A stretch of DNA of 64,000 bases, from NCBI RefSeq assembly GCF_037176765.1, contig NC_090023.1, positions 128,535,866 to 128,599,865 on the forward strand, written 5' to 3'. The notes under the pieces are model-generated. The model did not search any database. It was not told where the DNA came from and saw only the letters and a list, made by a program, of their open reading frames with translations. Shown piece by piece: positions 8,975 through 22,300 of the stretch. Positions within the stretch are counted from its first letter, which is position 1. Each line of letters starts with the position of its first letter. A program made the position numbers and the translations under genes. The stretch comes from Anolis sagrei. Taxonomy: Eukaryota; Chordata; Lepidosauria; Squamata; Anolidae.

Positions 8975-10344
8975 TATACAATGGCATAGTAAAATATTGT
9001 CCCATGTTTAAAGGTTTGCTTTGGGGATTTTTAACCTATATTCAAGCTGTGGATGATTGAATCCATTGTTACAGAATCTGCTGATATGGACGGCTGTCTG
9101 TATAAGGAGAAATGTTTGCTGGATAACTCCAAGACCTGGAGATGGCCTCAAATCTCCATCATTATGTCAACAGGTTTTTTTTAAAAAAAAATCCTTGTAA
9201 TCAGTAAATGACTTCTAGGGGCTGACAAACAATTTTCTGTCTTTATGAAAACCAGGCTTTGATATTTTTCTTTCTAGGCATCTGGCAACCATCTCAAATC
9301 TATTTTAATCCTATGACTATCTGCATCGGCAGTGAATTTCAGATAGTCACTTCCTTATTTTTCTCTCTCAAAATGCCTACACCTCTCTCCACATTTTTGG
9401 CATATCATTCCCTCTATACATCCTTTCCAGTCCTCAAATGGGGCATATAATAAGGACCGGCTACCAGTTCTCTGTGGGACATCAAATAAGGGGCATCCTT
9501 TATAATGTGGGTCACTTGGTGATCCTATATGTATCCAAAACGGCGCCCTCCCTTCCAGGGTTGGGCTGCATCCCAATGTCAGGTTCAAGGGAGCCTATAG
9601 TAGTTCCACCCTCACCCACGACATGGGAACCTCAATATATCTGCGGGTTATCTCATGCGCTCACCCAGTACCAAATGCTTGGGATAACACTCATATTTGT
9701 GGAAAAGGTCTTGAGGGAAGATTCCCCAGAAGGGTAATAATGACTGAACAGGTCCCAAGGGCTCAGAATGCTGACTGACTGGCTTGCAGTGAAGGCTATG
9801 AAACTGGGGCAGAGGGGGAAATGGGGGACCATTCATGGGTTGCTGTGAGTTTTCCAGGCTGTATGGCTATGTTCCAGAAGCATTATCTCCTGACGTTTCA
9901 TCCACATCTATGACAGGCATCCTCAGAGGTTGTGAGATCCATTCATTTTGCGGGGAGAAACAATCCAATTGTAGTATTATGAGGAAAGGGGCAGTAGCTG
10001 TCTGAGAAAAACTCAAAGACCTTGAAATTAGGGTCCCACTGCTGGATGTTCGCCACCCTTACTCTTTAATAAACATCACTGGCACTCCAAGGATTGTCTT
10101 AACTCAGAGGCCTGCGGGCCAGATGTGGCCCTCCAAGGTCCTTTACCCAGCCCCTGCCCTAAACTTTACAATTAGGGCTATCCTAAATCTGAAACAACTT
10201 GATGCCACATAACAATAATAACTTGCAATGCCACATATTTACCAAATCACACAAAACACACTGGTCTCAATATGGATCACAAAACTACTAATATTATATA
10301 TTAATGTGTTTGCTTAGTCCTATCATAAAGTCTAAAGATGAATA
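8975..10344. other. Intergenic, little recognised
   Basis: No gene is supported. A Penelope-type fragment lies at 9838-9937 (minus orientation). About 10090-10150 has a short decayed hAT-like stretch. The open frames around 9355-9740 show no recognisable domain and no matching splice pattern. Confidence 0.5.
9838..9937 (-). mobile_element. Penelope-like terminal repeat fragment
   Basis: About 100 bp matching the distal part of the terminal repeat seen at 4944-5311 and 63595-63862, in minus orientation, including a degenerate copy of the hammerhead-like core. It stops abruptly at 9937. Confidence 0.65.
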
Positions 10345-10677
10345 CAGTAGTCTTGCTTATCCAACCTTCGTTCATCCAACATTCTGTTTTATCCAACACA
10401 GTCGACCTCCCATCCAGATCCACAGCTATTTCAATCCATTGCAATGTTTTGGTGCTAAATTCATATATACAGTAATTACTACGTAACGTTACCGTGCATT
10501 GAACTACTTTTTCTGTCGAGTTGTTGTAAAACATGATTTTTTTGGTGCTTAATTTGTAAAATCATAACACAATTTGACATTTAATAGGCTTTTCCTTAAT
10601 CCTTCTTTATTATCCAGCATTTTCGCTTATCCAACGTTCTGCCGGCCCATTTATGTTAGATAAGCGAGACTCTACTG
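10345..10677. mobile_element. pogo/Tigger-like nonautonomous transposon
   Basis: Inverted ends CAGTAGTCTTGCTTATCCAA and TTAGATAAGCGAGACTCTAC...TG, flanked by TA on both sides (10343-10344 and 10678-10679). A second copy is at 46421-46765. TA duplications with ends of this kind point to the pogo/Tigger branch of Tc1/mariner; the branch is an inference. Confidence 0.7.
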
Positions 10678-10679
10678 TA

Positions 10680-11433
10680 TTACATAATATGGTCACTATA
10701 ATACATTCAAGTATAAAGTGAGCAAGATCTTAGAAGCTCTGAATTATTTGTCCTAGAGACCATCAAGATGAGTTGACATATACCAACTCTGTGGAGAACT
10801 CCAGTGATCAACAACCATACTCAGGTCTTCATTATGACTTCCTACATTGAAATCAATCCATCTGGAATATGGTCTTTCTCTTTTTCTATTGCTTAAAATT
10901 TACGAAGCGCTGTCATGTTTTCCAGTAAGTCATGTCATCTCTTGATATCTACATGCTGCAAAAACTTTGTATATCGATATAATAAATGTATATTATATCT
11001 ATTACTCTGTATCTTGAAATGTTATAGTAGTAGGATAGATGTTGTCCACCACAAAGTAGAGACAACAAAAGAAGTGCTACATATTGGTATGCACAGTTGT
11101 GTTTTGTGTATATACGACAGTCAATCTTTTGAAAAATATATAATGAACAAGGGTACCAGATTAAGGTGTGTTTGTGCCAAAATACAAGACCAAATGAAAT
11201 GTAAATGATGTTAACCAAGTTTGAAATTTACAGTATTCTAGAAATACATTCATTTTGGGCATGTTTTAAAGGATTCAGATCTGCTGTAGGCAAAACCAAG
11301 GTGCCATGAAACATCTCAGGGATATTTTTTTTTCATTTAAATACTTCATATCTAGATGTAAATGGTGCCCACATATGATTTCAGAAGAGGGTACAAAGAG
11401 CATCACCCTCCACCCACACACAACTTTGATTTA
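10680..11433. other. Unique-looking AT-rich intergenic DNA
   Basis: No coding region, tandem repeat or recognisable transposon is seen. Open frames at about 10915-11218 on both strands overlap each other and have no domain signature. Confidence 0.4.
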
Positions 11434-11582
11434 GGCCTCTTCTACACTGCCATATAATCCAGATTATCAAAGCAGATAATTCACATTGCCTGCTTTGAAT
11501 TGGATCATATGAGTCTACACTGCCATATAATCCAGTTCAAAGCAGATAATCCAAATTTTATATAGCAGTGTAGAAAGGGCCT
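11434..11582. mobile_element. Palindromic fold-back MITE (GGCC...CTACACTGCCATATAA type)
   Basis: A 149-bp element whose two halves are reverse complements: GGCCTCTTCTACACTGCC on the left and the inverse on the right, with inner arms built on CAGATTATC and GCAGATAAT words. It is flanked by TTA on each side, compatible with a 3-bp duplication of the PIF/Harbinger kind, though that is one copy only. At least fifteen relatives lie in the window. Confidence 0.75.
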
Positions 11583-12352
11583 TAGATCTCCTTATAGCAT
11601 TTTCCTCTGATGTGCATTTTGAGGGAAAGAAAGCCTGGCTAGATTTTGTCCACAATATAGCATTTAATGCTTTCAATGATTAATTTAAAATCTAAATAAA
11701 TGTGTGTACAGGGAAATATGTTATGCCTTCTATCAGACTGCTTTAAAGAACTTTTAAAAATTCTTTATGGATTCCACCAAATAGTGCCTTCAGCAAGACA
11801 GAGATGTTTATAAATGACTAGCATTAGAAATGAAGGACAAACTAGAAACTCATGCAATCTGATTTTAGAATCTAGTTTCAAGAGACCTCGGGCAGATAAT
11901 AGGCATGGAAGCAATTTTATTGTTGTATATGTCATACTACTGCACCCACACATAAAAGCAGGTTTTTTATTGGAAGAGCACACAGGATGTATCTTTTATC
12001 ATACTACTAAAGTAAGCAAGCAAGGTGGATCTTACTTATTCCAGTACCATTATAAAACAAATGATGGCAGCTGTTGTCCCTGCATGTAAGAATGCAGGCC
12101 TTTGTGGTAGTCGTGTGGGGGAACGGAAGGCATTCTGTTTACTGTGTCACTATCAATCACAGTTTTTGTTGTTTTTGAAAGTCCAACAAGAGGAGACTTT
12201 GGTGAAGAGATTCACACTAGCTTGTGATGACCACAGGTGGTCTCCTCCGTTTGTAGATGTAAATTCAAACATCTCAGTCATTAATGAATCAATATATTAA
12301 TCCCCACCCTTTCTTTAACCACGTGTGTATTTCACCTATTTCATATTAGTGT
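11583..12352. other. Unique-looking intergenic DNA
   Basis: No gene or repeat family is recognised. Overlapping short open frames on both strands at 11765-12300 have no domain match I know. At 12353-12405 a single end of the CAGGCAGTCCCC-type element appears immediately before the CR1 copy. Confidence 0.4.
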
Positions 12353-12408
12353 ACAGGCAGTCCCCAAATTACAAACATCCGACTTACAAATGACTCCTAA
12401 TTAAGACT

Positions 12409-13318
12409 CAGTGGATATCAATACTAAAAGACAAAGGAGTGAAGGATTGATGGACGTTTTTCAAAAGTGAAATACTCAAGGCGCAATTGCAAACAGTGCC
12501 AACAAAGAGGAAAAAAATAAGACAAGTGCAAAGAAGCCGGAACAGATGTCTAAAGAACTTCTAACTGGGCTAAGACTCAAAAGAGACATGTATAAGAAGT
12601 GGAAAAGGGGAGAAATCACCAAAGAAGAATTCAAACGAATAACCAACTCCTGTAGGGAAAAGGTTTGCAAGGCTACAGCGCAAAATGAGCTCAGGCTTGC
12701 CAGGGACATCAGAAACAATAAAAAGGGCTCGTTTGCTTACGTAGGTAGAAAAAGTAAGGACAAGGAGGCAATAGAGCCTCTGCAAGAAGATGGTGTAATG
12801 CTGATAGGGGATAAGAAAAAGGCAGAACTGCTTAATGCCTTTTTTGCCTCAGTCCTCTCACAAAAAGAAAGCCATTCTCAAACTCAGCAATGTGGAGTAG
12901 ACGAAGGATTAGAGGAAATCCAACCCCAAATAGGGAAACAAGTCATCCAGGATTACCTGGCCGCTCTAAACAAATTCAAGTCCCCAGGGCCAGATCAACT
13001 ACATCCAAGAGTATTGAAGTAGCAGAAATCATTTCAGAACCACTGGCAATCATCTTCGAGAGTTCTTGCAGAACAGAACAAGTCCCAGCAGATTGGAGGA
13101 GGGCAAATGTGGTCCCTATCTTCAAGAAGGGAAAAAAGGACAACCCAAACAATTACTGTCCGGTCAGCCTCACATCAAATCCAGGCAAGATTCTGAAAAA
13201 AATCATTAAGGAAGTGATCTGCAAACATTTAGAAATGAATGGGGTCATCGCTAATAGCCAACATGGATTTATCAAAAACAAGTCATGTTTAAATATTTTA
13301 GGCCATATTGAAAACTAG
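12409..13318 (+). mobile_element. CR1 LINE, internal ORF2 fragment
   Basis: The translated block contains FKSPGPDQLHPRVLK and, after a stop at 13020, PADWRRANVVPIFKKGKKD and NNYCPVSLTS. This is the start of the CR1 reverse-transcriptase domain. The frame is interrupted, the palm motifs beyond 13318 are missing, and there is no 3' end, so this is a dead internal piece. The Lys-rich part before it (158 residues in one frame) is the ORF2 linker, not a host gene. Confidence 0.88.
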
Positions 13319-13459
13319 AAGTTATAGCTGAGCCAAGAACAGTTGGATTTCCCTCTTTTCATTGATGCTTCATTGATGTTAGGGACAGGCATGTATCGTG
13401 CTGCACAGTGATTTACCAGCAAACCTAAGTCCTAAAGAGAATCATCAGATTTTTTTTCA

Positions 13460-13660
13460 TGACAGGAGCAACTTGAGAAACTGTAAGTTCCTTCTGGTGT
13501 AAGAGAATTGGCCAACTGCAAGGACACTGCCCAGGGGATGCCCGGATGTTTATTGCTTTACCATCCTTGTGGGAGGCTTCTCTCACATCCCGGGATGGGG
13601 AGCTGGAGCTGACAGAGGGAGCTCAACCCATTCTCCCTGGATCCGAACCACTGACATAAG
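13460..13660 (-). mobile_element. tRNA-derived lizard SINE
   Basis: Minus-orientation copy: the tail (GACTTGAGAAACTG-like) is at the left and the tRNA-like head at the right, with a B-box-like GGATCCGAACC at about 13640. Same family as 52729-52962, 54018-54265 and 58247-58495. The head end is incomplete. Confidence 0.65.
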
Positions 13661-14679
13661 ATCAATTAGAAACTGTTTTAGGCAGGCAGTTTGTCACTTT
13701 TACCCAACCTCATGGGGTTTTTTCAAGCCTTTTCTTTCCATGATCCTTCAATTACACCTGAATGAAAGTGTTTGCACCAGGAATGCTTCAGCACTATGGC
13801 TACAGTTAAACTTTTGAACATACAATTCTTGCTCGACGTGTTATTGTAAACATCAGCATATGGAATGCTATTATATGACAGAAATATTCTTACCTCTGAC
13901 ATGAGTAGCAAAGAGCAATAATCATTTCCTTATATTGGGAATGTTTTTAATAAAGCTATTAAATACGTTGTTTTGAAGGTGGCTCAAATTCAGGAAAGGG
14001 ACATTCACACAGAAACCTGATTGGGCCCAAGAGACCAGAGGAAAAGGGACGTTAAGTTAAAAGCAAGTCCAATAAGGCAGCAAAATGTGTATCCTGTTTA
14101 CATGTCGTGGAATTTCAGGCTGGGTATCTTAATTTACCATTTCCGTTCTTTTTAGTGCTTGAATAGATCAACAGGTTTCTTGGAATTCCAGCTTAGACAT
14201 TTAAAAAAATACCTGCACAGTTATGTAGTTTTATCGGTTCTGGGCTCATGTGGTGTCTCCTCTAACAGAACCTATAAAACTAGATAGCTGTTCAGGTATG
14301 CATCATGTTTAGCGAACTCTGACCAGCTATTGGATCGTGATTCTCCTTATTCCATACCAGTGAGATTTTAACAAGTTGCTTAAAAAAACTCATTTCTTGA
14401 CATCATTTGCCAATGCCCACCTATAGTAATGGTTACAAATAGTACCATAAATAAGGAAAACAGCCATATCTGGAAATGGCAAACCCCCTCTCATGTTATA
14501 ATGGATCTTTGCCTGTTGAGATAATGCTAATGGAAGGCTGTGAACTTATTTTAAAGAGTGCTGTTTAGAAAATTACGGTAGTGGGGATATAGCATGAATA
14601 CTGATATTTCTCAGGTATTGCAGAATGCAAATTTCCCTACATTGAGCAAATCTGGTATAGCCATGAATTCTGGGTACAG
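13661..14679. other. Unique-looking intergenic DNA
   Basis: No gene or repeat family is recognised in this kilobase. Confidence 0.4.
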
Positions 14680-14814
14680 CAGTGGTTCTCAACCTGTGGG
14701 TTCCCAGGTGTTTTAGTCTACAACTCCCAGAAATCCCATCCAGTTTTCCAGCTGTTAGGATTTCTGGGAATTGAGGGCCAAAACATCTGGGAACTCACAG
14801 GTTGAGAACCACTG
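14680..14814. mobile_element. Short hAT-type MITE
   Basis: Starts CAGTGGTTCTCAACCTGTGG and ends with the inverse GTTGAGAACCACTG, with self-complementary halves. Flanking octamers agree at only 5 of 8 positions, so the duplication has decayed or the insertion is old. Confidence 0.8.
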
Positions 14815-15159
14815 GTGCACAAAGTACTAGCTTACTGAGTTTGTAATGTTTATGTTGGCTGAGGAATGCAATAATAAAGGATAATTTCATAACTATAAAA
14901 TGGAATACTTATAATTATTGCATTACCCCTAATATATGAAACATGGTAAGGTCCTGAGCTATCTTCTGGCACACTCAAATTAAGAAACACATGATGTCAA
15001 TCACTGAATTAGGTTTCCGCCAATTTCTTCAACTGTGGTGAAGCCTTCCTTAATGATGCCACTCATACCCAACTACTCTAATAAAATGTATCAAATACAC
15101 TCTAATTTCTTATTTTCCAAAGAGTGTGATTACATTATGCCTGTACTACATAAATGTAG

Positions 15160-15794
15160 TACAGGCAGTCCCCATGTTACAGGCAACATATGTTCTGTAG
15201 GTTTATTCTTAAGTTGAATTTGTATGTAAGACGGAACAGGAACATTTTAAAAGTGTGTCTCCAGTGATATTTTCTTCTTCCTCCTCCTTTTTTTCTTCAG
15301 CATTTGTCCCGCTTGATGGTGGGGTCCGTTTTACTAGTTTGTTGGTGCCATTTCACCTGTTCATGCACCTGGTCAGGTTGTATGCCAGCAGTCTTCAGAT
15401 CGTTGTGTAACGTGCCCAGCCAGTGTTGCTTCGGTCATCCTTTGGTCTCTTGTCAGGCACTTCTAAATCAAGAGCAATAATTCATAGACATACACACACA
15501 TACACATGCTTTGGATAGCATAGAGAAAGGCTAACACTCCTGTGGTGTTTGTTTTGATGTATGTGCCTCTGTTCAGAAGATTTCACCTTGCCTTCTGTCC
15601 CTGTAACAGTTGGATTTTGAAAAAAAAATTATTTGTTTTGGAAACAAACGTTGGGGATAAAACTGCTGTGGAAACATCTTTCCCCCCAATAACTCTTTCA
15701 GGAGTGAATTTCCCATCTGAGGGGTAGATTTCTCTCAGTTCTTAACTATGAGTCATTTGTAAGACTGATGTTTGTAACTCGAGGACTGCCTGTA
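15160..15794. mobile_element. TIR transposon of the CAGGCAGTCCCC type
   Basis: The left end TACAGGCAGTCCCC (15160-15173) and right end GAGGACTGCCTGTA (15781-15794) are inverted, so the outermost TA is probably the duplicated target. About 635 bp and non-coding as far as I can see. This is the simpler relative of the swollen 7207-8972 copy. Confidence 0.7.
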
Positions 15795-16225
15795 GACTAA
15801 TGAGACATGACAGCCATCAGTGGGAAGTCTTCATACACATTTATTTAGATGTAGTGGATAGTATGCAATTGTGGAATTTCGATAGTTTATATATCTACAA
15901 TGCCTGTTTGTGTATTTTATTTTTTTTCTCTTTCTTGAATAAAAATAGTTTAGAAAAAGAAAAAAAAGCAAAGAACACAATGCGCCTTTCACAATTAGTT
16001 AGACTGGTATTAATACTCAAGTGTTCATTCACATTCACTCTTGTTGTCCATACTTATGCAACCACTGAAAATGAGAAAGAAATGCTAACAAGAGATACAG
16101 GACAAATCTCAAGTTTAATATGTATTAACATGTTAGCGGAGAGGTATCAAAATTTGATCACTGATTTATGGCAAGACACATTGTAATATATCAAAACAAG
16201 TTTCCTCCAATCATGAAATAATAAT
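15795..16225 (-). terminator. UCHL3: UCHL3 3' UTR and candidate poly(A) signals
   Basis: This is the DNA directly after the UCHL3 stop on the minus strand. AATAAA hexamers on that strand lie at 15921-15916 and 15845-15840, giving 3' UTRs of about 300-390 nt. Either could be used. The TIR transposon just beyond (15160-15794) would lie outside the transcript. Confidence 0.4.
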
Positions 16226-16309
16226 TTAAGCTGTCGATAAAGCAATTGCATTGAACCTTAATTCATCTGGATCACGTTCCATAAATTTCTTACACACTTC
16301 TATTGCGTC
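16226..16309 (-). CDS. UCHL3: UCHL3 exon 9 (residues 204-230 and stop)
   Basis: 84 nt, acceptor TTCCCAG. Encodes [19 protein letters not shown] and then NAIALSTA, with TAA at 16228-16226. The C-terminal helix and last strand are almost identical to the human protein. Confidence 0.96.
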   Translation of the reverse strand, partial: DAIEVCKKFMERDPDELRFNAIALSTA

Positions 16310-19300
16310 CTGGGAAGAAAACATAAAAAGATAAAGGTCATTATCATTTCTGCAAACATATGCCTATTTGATTTCAGCTGTTGCTGGTTTACAATTACAT
16401 TTTACGTGCAGCTAATGAGGACTTCAATTTACAATTCACTCTTCAATGAAATTATATGCCTGTACATATATGTGCGTACAATTTATTTATCTATTCAAAT
16501 ATTTATATTCCAGCCTTGGCTCTCAACTACTCCCCTGAGATTGTAGGTCATTTTAACTTCTTTGGGCTGATGTAGGCCCAGAAGTGTTTCTTTTTTAATC
16601 CAACAGGAAGTCTTTTGAAAACACTTCTGAGAATTGAGAAATATATGGAGTAGGCGTGCTTGGGAATCTGCATGTGACCATAGGTCACATTTTCTCGACT
16701 GTTGCTTTAAGCAATTTTAATAAAGCTCCAGCACTTAATATGCATACCTCTAAAAAGGTGTCATCACTTGATTGCCCATGATTTATTGGAAAAGGCTTCC
16801 GTCCATCTATCAGAATACATAAAAAAATCTTAATTAAGAATTATGCCAAAACATCAGAACATTTGATGTTATATACAGGTGATATACTCTTTCCAAAACC
16901 TCATTGTTTTCCATAATACAAGCATACCTCAGGTAACAAAATTCTCTGACATTCTCTGGACTGAGGTACACCAGCATTAGTAAAACTTGTATGATACTTT
17001 AGATATTTTCACTGTACCATGAAAATCTATACAAATGCAAATAACAAAGTATTTAATCCACCATAATATAGCAATATACACATTAGCAGCAGAGTCGGGT
17101 ATTGTATCTGTTCTTTTTTAAATAAATCTTTCTCATTGCTGCAATTTGAAACCCATTAAATTTATTGGAGAGTTTCCCGTATAAATGCCTGAAGTAGCAG
17201 ATGAGAAGATGTCTATGTATACAACCACAAGAACTATCATATTATGCCAGACATAGATTTTATTAAATTTCCAATGGTAGAAGCTATGTGCTTCGAATTT
17301 CACAAATACACCACAATTGCAAACAAACAAACAAAAAACAACCTTCTGTTTTCAGATTTCAAAAGTACAGGGTGGGTCAAAAGCCACAAAGAGGTTTCAA
17401 TATTTAATAACTCCTTTTATTAAAATCTTACAAAAATCATAGTATCATATATCGCATATATAAAAAATAAATGTACATTACATGTGAAAAATAAAATCTC
17501 ATAAATGGCATGTGATACAACAGCATCATATACAGTTTATATCAGACCGCTTTGTGATTTTGGCCCGCCCTATATACTGCATCTAGAGATGTAAGATCAA
17601 TTCTGTCACTATAATTTAACAATCACTGATTACTTCTTGATATTCAAATCCCTTATAAAACTATTTCATTATAATTATCATGATGCTATCTATCTCAATA
17701 TGACTATCTTTTAAAGAATTGCCCAGTCTTCATATTCAGTTGACATTTTTAATATAAATTCATCCAACGTTAATCCATAATGAGCTAATCTTACTGCAAA
17801 GGTCTCCATGCCATGTGGCAATGAAAGAGGAAGTTCTACATTAAACAACTTTGATTAAATTCCAGAGATCTTTGAGCTGACCCACCCACATTTTACAAGC
17901 TAAGTTTTTGGTTCAGTTCCCAGGTTTATTCTGGGAATGCCTCTTGAAGTTGTTGCCTATAAATATAAATAGCACGTTATCTAGGCCATAGTGTTGTGTT
18001 CACAAAATTTTCCAGGATCCAAAAGCAAGATTACCTGGGAGGGTTTTCAGTGTACAGAGTGAGCTAATTTCCGGAATATTTGAAAATTGACACTTAAAAG
18101 TGAACTATTGAGACTACACTCTTCAGGACTACTTATCTGAACATTAAAAGTTGTAACTTGTTTCTATATCAGTTGATAGTACGTATTTTGCTGTAGCAGT
18201 AGTCAAATGTATTTTAATTTCATCCTATTTAAAGAAATTTAGTAGGTATACATATCAGTAGGGGACAATTCACCATTTTCCCAAAAAGAATGCACTGAAT
18301 CCTGGTAATCCCTGATCAATGCCTCCAATGTCGTTTAAGGGATAAACCAGAACATGAGAAATAGTATCCCACATGCCAGACTCCAAACAATCCATGAATT
18401 TGTTGCAGACAATGCAAGAGAGGAGGAAATGCATGCAAAAAGAAGAAACAAATCTTGAATTGGGTTGGGTGAGTTTTCCGGGCTGTATGGCCATATTTCA
18501 TAAGCATTCTCTCCTGACGTTTCACCCACATTTATGGCAGGCAGCCTCAGAAGATGTGAGGTCTGTTAGAAACTAGGCAAGTGGGGTTTATATATATGTG
18601 GAATGTCCAGGGTGGGAGAAAGAACTCATGCCTGCTTGAGACATGTGTGAATGTGGCAATTGGCCACCTTGATTAGCATTTAATGGTCTTGCAGTTTCAA
18701 AGCCTGGCTGCTTCCTGCCTGGGGGAATCCTTTGCTGGGATGTGTTAGCGGGCCCTGACTGTTTCATGTCTGGAATTTCCCAGTTTTCTGAGTGTTGTTA
18801 TTTATTTACTCAACCAGAGAAGTCAGCCATATCAGAGCACTTGATGAACCAACCTAGACACAGCATATTATTTGAGAACACAGAAATGTTGGATCACTCG
18901 AACAACCACCATGTCAGGCTACACAGAGAAGCCATTGAAATCCACAAATGTGGACAATTTCCACAGAAAGGAGGAAACCATGGAAATGAACAAAATCTGG
19001 CTACCAGTATTTAAAAAACTCTAAAATCAAGCCAGTAAAGAAAGAATAATATTCAAAAACAGGGCAATTCCAGACATGAAGCAATCAGGGTCAGCTAACA
19101 TCTCCCAACAAGGGATCCTCCAGGCAGGAAGCAGCCAGGCTTTGAAGATGCAAGGCCATTAAATGCTGATCACGGTGGCCAATTACAACATTCAAACTTG
19201 CCTCAAGTTCTTTCTCCCACTCTGGACATTCCACAGATATATAAACCTCACTTGCCTAGTTTTCCAACAGACTTCACAACCTCTGAGGATGCCTGCCAGA

Positions 19301-22300
19301 GATGCGGGCAAAACGTCAGGAGAGAATGCTTCTGGGGCATGGCCATACAGCCCGGAAAACTCACAGCAACCCAGTGATTCTGGCCATGAAAGCCTTTGAC
19401 AACAAAATTTTGAATTTAATACTGAACCTTGCTTGTCAGCTTCATGACTCCTTCTAATAAGAAAATCTCGGGTACCAATATTTTTGTATTCTATGCTATT
19501 GTTCCTGAATGAAGAATATGATTAGTATATTAAAGGGTTGCAGTTAAAAACAGGTAAGTTCTTAATGTCTTTATAATGCTACTTCTACACACACATATGA
19601 CTATTTTTTTTAAAAAAAGAATAAGCAGATTGAGTTGTAGACAATTGACTCTATCTTTCAAGGAAGATTGCTCTTACCTAGTTCATAGAGAATGCCACCA
19701 ACATTAACTAATGCAATGAAGTGCAGATCTACTTTCTCATCTATACTTGGTGCCTGTAGGAAGGAATGTGACACATGTGTAAGATATTAGCAGATATTTG
19801 ATGCTGTTTTCACAATTTGAGGGGAAAGTAACCTGAGCTGGAACTCAGCCTCAACAGCACATGTCTGGCCATGTGAAGGTTCGTGTATTCTTCACTGTTC
19901 CTCCAGAGTAACACAATTCTGGGATAAGAGTTGGGATTTCCAGATGATATAGCTGACAAAGTATAACACCAAACAGATATACTTACCTGAGAGCATGTCT
20001 ACTGGACATGAAAGGACTTAGCCTTTAACCTTACAAACAGATTCAGAACCTCATGTCAGAGATGTCCTTTCCTAATAGAAACCAGCATATGTCTAAGTTT
20101 AAGGTTACAAAATACTAATAAAAATATGTTTTAAAACACAAAAAATGAAATCATACAATGTACCATAACTAGCTCTTCAGAAACAAAAGAACTTCAAATG
20201 CAGAAGGACTATGTCAAAAAGTCAACTAAAACAAGCTTGTAATGGATGATACCAATACTTGTATACAATTGTTTCCCTAAGTAGCGGTTTAATGAAGACT
20301 AACACATATTGGTGTTCATGGCAATAGCTCTTAGAGCTACTCGGGATCCACTCCTAAGGTTTTTAACCTCTTATGACTCAGCAAGAGGCATCTCACATTC
20401 ACAGGTATAAGGTGATAAATCTCATTGTCCAAAAACAAAAACTTAGCATTCAAAAATCAACTATTATGTCAACAAGATGCTACTAAATTGCTAACGATCT
20501 GGAACATATCTTGCTACAGGTGTCCAGGCATTATCTGGTACAAAGCTCCTTGGTAAAGCATGAAACTTGCAATGGAGAAAATATTTAAAAATATCAGAAG
20601 GCTAAATATTTTCCCTATAAGAAGAAGCCTTACAATGCATGTGATCCTATCTAACCCTACCCCTAAAATGACTTAAGTGGGAAAGGGAGAAGTTTAGAAA
20701 ATTAAAGTTTGGGAGAATGCACATCAAAATTCAAATGGCTCAATGAGGGGAAAGTACACATCACCTTGTCTTGAATATTAACTGGCAAACTGTTTGACTA
20801 CATACACTTTCTTATACTAAAGCATTAATAAATCTCAAACAAAAGCTCACTCTAAAGAAAAAACTGGAAAAAGAGAGAAGCATATTATTGCGATGATATA
20901 CTTCAAGAGAAGCAGAAATCCTAAGAATTAAAGAGTGGGATGGGATGGGGAGACACGCTCCAAATCTCACAAGGCTTTGTAGGGAACCTTGCAACCCAGT
21001 TCAAATTCATGTTACATCTCTATATATTTATATTCATATTTCAACCATAAGAGCACTAAATTGGTCTAAAAGCCTTGAGCAATTTGTGACAGATGGACAG
21101 CTTTTGGTACTAGTATTTTTGTTTTTTGTCTTCAAAGACCTTAAACATTTATCCAACCTAACTATTATTTTTCTTCCAGGCATCATTCTTGCCTAAAATG
21201 CTGTTTATCAGGCATCTCCAATCCAATATTAGCCTTACTTAAGATAACCACAAGTAAACTATGCTACAAAGGAGTGCAAACATAAAATAGCTAGTTATGT
21301 CAACTACCAACTACAAAAGTTACTTTACATATGGGCAAAGATTACTTTAAACAAGCTACTTGTAGCAAGACCATAAAAACATTCAGACCCGGTTGAAGTA
21401 ATAACCTTTCTACTGCCATTTCTTAAAATTCAACAGGCATCCCTTCCAAAACTCTACATTCCCATGTCTGTTCTGTTATATTTTTGCTCCCCCACACCCC
21501 CAAAGTATTAATTTGTGCAAATATTTTAGCTTCAGATGGAATTGCAAAACAAACGTTATTTGAATCAGATAGTGACATATCTATGTCTCAATTTTTTGCC
21601 TGAAATTTTGTCATTGCTTTCCTGAAACGTAGTCCTTCCTGCAATCAGGATTTCTTTTCTTTTTCTTGTAGAAGTGCAGCCAAATGCAAAAATCAGAACT
21701 AGAGTTCACTTACTGAACCAACTGTTGTAGAGCAAGTCAACAACTGTAAGTCAACGTGAAATGTTTTTTGTTCTGCGAGGCTTTGGGGAACTGACTGCAA
21801 GGGTTCTGTGCTCTCTCTTTTTTATCTTTTGTCTTTCAATTTATATTTTACTAATTTTAACCTTATGCCTGTTTCACTGCACTTTAACCATGGTGATATT
21901 TTACTGTAAGTCTTGTATGTGAATTTATTACTATTTAATTGTTGTATTATTATTTATTATTTATTTATTATTTGTACCCCGCTAACATCTCCCAAAGGAC
22001 TCGGTGCGGCTTACAAAGGCCAAGTCCCTCAATAAAACAACAGCATAACAAATACAACAATAAAACTCATAAAGCAAACCAATAAACATTAAAGCAATAA
22101 CAATAAAACATTAAAACAATACATCATGACATATTTAAAACTAGGGCCGGGCCAAATGTAATGAATAAAATTAAAAGTGCTGGACATGACAGGTGAAATG
22201 TAAGGATTGTAGGGTAGGTGCGATGTGCAGGCAATCTTAAATCTCTAGTATAGTGCGTTTGGGACATGATGCTGGGAGCTTCCTATTCTGGAAAGGCACA

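Larger units (their letters stand above)
16807..19677 (-). other. UCHL3: UCHL3 intron 7
   Basis: Holds a mariner MITE (17368-17572) and a Penelope-like element (18462-19403). The rest, 16807-17365, 17575-18461 and 19404-19677, shows nothing recognisable. Confidence 0.8.

Noticed and set aside
9259-9836. Overlapping open frames on both strands
   Set aside because: No recognisable domain, no splice-consistent extension, and the strands shadow each other.
12546-13318. 158- and 142-residue open frames as a possible host gene
   Set aside because: The sequence carries CR1 reverse-transcriptase words (SPGPDQLHPRVLK, VVPIFKKGKKD) and is interrupted. It is a LINE fragment.
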